DNA from: Lentzea sp. NEAU-D7
GTDB taxonomy: Bacteria > Actinomycetota > Actinomycetes > Mycobacteriales > Pseudonocardiaceae
Assembly: GCF_026242055.1 (NCBI RefSeq)
Contig: NZ_JAPJDL010000010.1
Span: 186,001 to 250,000 of the forward strand
Direction: 5' to 3'
DNA length: 64,000 nucleotides
The translations under genes and the position numbers were made by a program. Under the pieces are notes generated by a model. It worked only from the letters and a program-made list of their open reading frames with translations, was not told the origin of the DNA and ran no database searches. Below, in pieces: positions 63,436 through 64,000 of the stretch; the first letter of the stretch is position 1; every line of letters begins with the position of its first letter.

Positions 63436-63779
63436 GACGTCCAAGCTACGGACGGCGTGGTGCGGGGACATTGGGGTGAACCGCAAGATCGGGGTGGGGT
63501 GAACCCCAGCTCCGGCCTGGGGGAAACCCCCTAGGGGGCGCCGAATCCTTGTGCCTGACCAGGAACTGTGGTCGTTCGGCGTGCCATCACCGCCGTCCGG
63601 GACGCTCAGCGTGAGAGTCCTCACGCCGAGCGCGGACCACGCGAGGTCATCCACAGAGGATTCGGCGGTGACCGGGAGCGGCAAAGCGGAACGGCGGCGT
63701 CTCGCGAGATGTGCCATTGGTCCACATCGTCCCGGAAAGGCCTTTCCGGCCTCTGGTCGTTTGACTACGATCGGGTTCG
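63436..63779. other. Regulatory region between DedA and the zinc-ribbon ATPase gene
   Basis: 344 bp without a gene. Contains two TGGGGTGAACC direct repeats (63472-63482, 63495-63505; 23 bp apart) just upstream of dedA, and the 18-bp perfect palindrome at 63732-63749 before the plus-strand gene. Confidence 0.55.
63732..63749. promoter_or_regulatory. Perfect 18-bp palindrome upstream of the ATPase regulator
   Basis: CCGGAAAGGCCTTTCCGG without any spacer, ending 30 bp before the start codon. Spacer-free symmetry suits a dimeric repressor better than an RNA hairpin; the binding protein is unknown. Confidence 0.5.
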
Positions 63780-64000
63780 ATGGCTGACCAGGTGGGAACG
63801 TGTGCGTTCTGCGGCACCTCGACCGCCACTTCCCGGCGCAGACACGCCCGGTACTGCTCGAACGCGTGCCGGCAGCGGGCGTACCGGCGGCGTGTCCACG
63901 AACCCGTCACGGCCCTGGACAGCTTCGTCGGCCGCGACGCCGAACTGGCCGGGCTCGACGCGTTCGCCGGCGCTCGCGTGCTCACGCTCGTCGGACCGGC
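63780..64000 (+). CDS. Zinc-ribbon ATPase-domain regulator, 3'-truncated by window edge
   Basis: 73 residues are visible and the frame stays open. N-terminal zinc knuckle CAFCGTSTATSRRRHARYC then SNACRQRAYRRR (CxxC ... CxxxC), found at the start of many actinobacterial AfsR/LuxR-type STAND regulators; then FVGRDAELAGLDAFAGARVL and LTLVGP, the beginning of an NB-ARC/AAA P-loop. The rest is outside the window, so DNA-binding and sensor domains cannot be judged. Confidence 0.78.
   Translation, partial: MADQVGTCAFCGTSTATSRRRHARYCSNACRQRAYRRRVHEPVTALDSFVGRDAELAGLDAFAGARVLTLVGP

Overview
This is a 64 kb chromosomal window from a high-GC actinomycete. GTG starts, DUF397/XRE pairs, TIGR04222 proteins, LAXTG-type anchors and an Mtb-like mec-cysO-cysM-rhomboid-murI-Rv1339-rph-rdgB block point to Pseudonocardiaceae (Lentzea/Saccharothrix/Actinosynnema-like); the genus is an inference. 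Most genes are ordinary housekeeping or soil-lifestyle functions, tightly packed, with many 4-bp stop/start overlaps. I see no tRNA, rRNA, insertion sequence or CRISPR array.

Layout. 1-5.2 kb: end of a methionine-salvage operon (mtnB-mtnD), a secreted polysaccharide-lyase-like protein, L-asparaginase, a DUF222/HNH protein and an XRE-DUF397 pair. 5.2-8.6 kb: a radical-SAM-like gene that lacks its cluster cysteines, a NarL-type two-component system and a small protein. 8.7-19.5 kb: two carbohydrate ABC import operons, one of sorbitol/mannitol type (DeoR regulator, binding protein, two permeases, Zn-dehydrogenase) and one of maltose type (LacI regulator, binding protein, two permeases, GH13 glucosidase).

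19.6-25.4 kb is the most unusual part. Three short genes encode Pro-rich peptides ending in the same motif, WFRRMPNGG. One lies directly downstream of a HExxH (alpha-ketoglutarate-HExxH / TIGR04267-like) peptide-modification enzyme, and one directly upstream of a membrane protein whose paralogue is encoded convergently. A GntR regulator with two phased TTGNCNGNCAA operators sits between the divergent halves. I read this as a candidate RiPP-like system: three precursor peptides, a peptide hydroxylase, a small two-helix membrane protein, two paralogous membrane proteins and a regulator.

25.4-28.6 kb: a tandem duplication of Thr-stalked LAXTG surface proteins, including promoter and terminator, then a phosphotransferase and a DUF305 lipoprotein. 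28.7-40.2 kb: ctaD, serB, a Pth2-like hydrolase, a phospholipase D family protein, two paralogous VOC proteins around a PadR gene, dinG, a TIGR04222 protein, a nucleotidyltransferase and bioY. 40.3-45.5 kb: an exosortase locus (GT2 glycosyltransferase, exosortase, anchored substrate, LAVTG micro-protein, UDP-GlcNAc epimerase, related secreted protein). 45.5-49.5 kb: pncA, pncB, clpS, DUF2017 and a P1 peptidase. 49.4-50.8 kb: an ArsR-SRPBCC operon with a clear operator. 50.8-57.9 kb: CysO-dependent cysteine synthesis and the conserved murI-rph-rdgB run, broken by an inserted SMP-30 gene. 57.9-64 kb: SMR transporter, Bcp peroxiredoxin, lipoprotein, luciferase-like oxidoreductase, beta-lactamase-fold protein, flavin monooxygenase, DedA protein and the start of a zinc-ribbon ATPase regulator.
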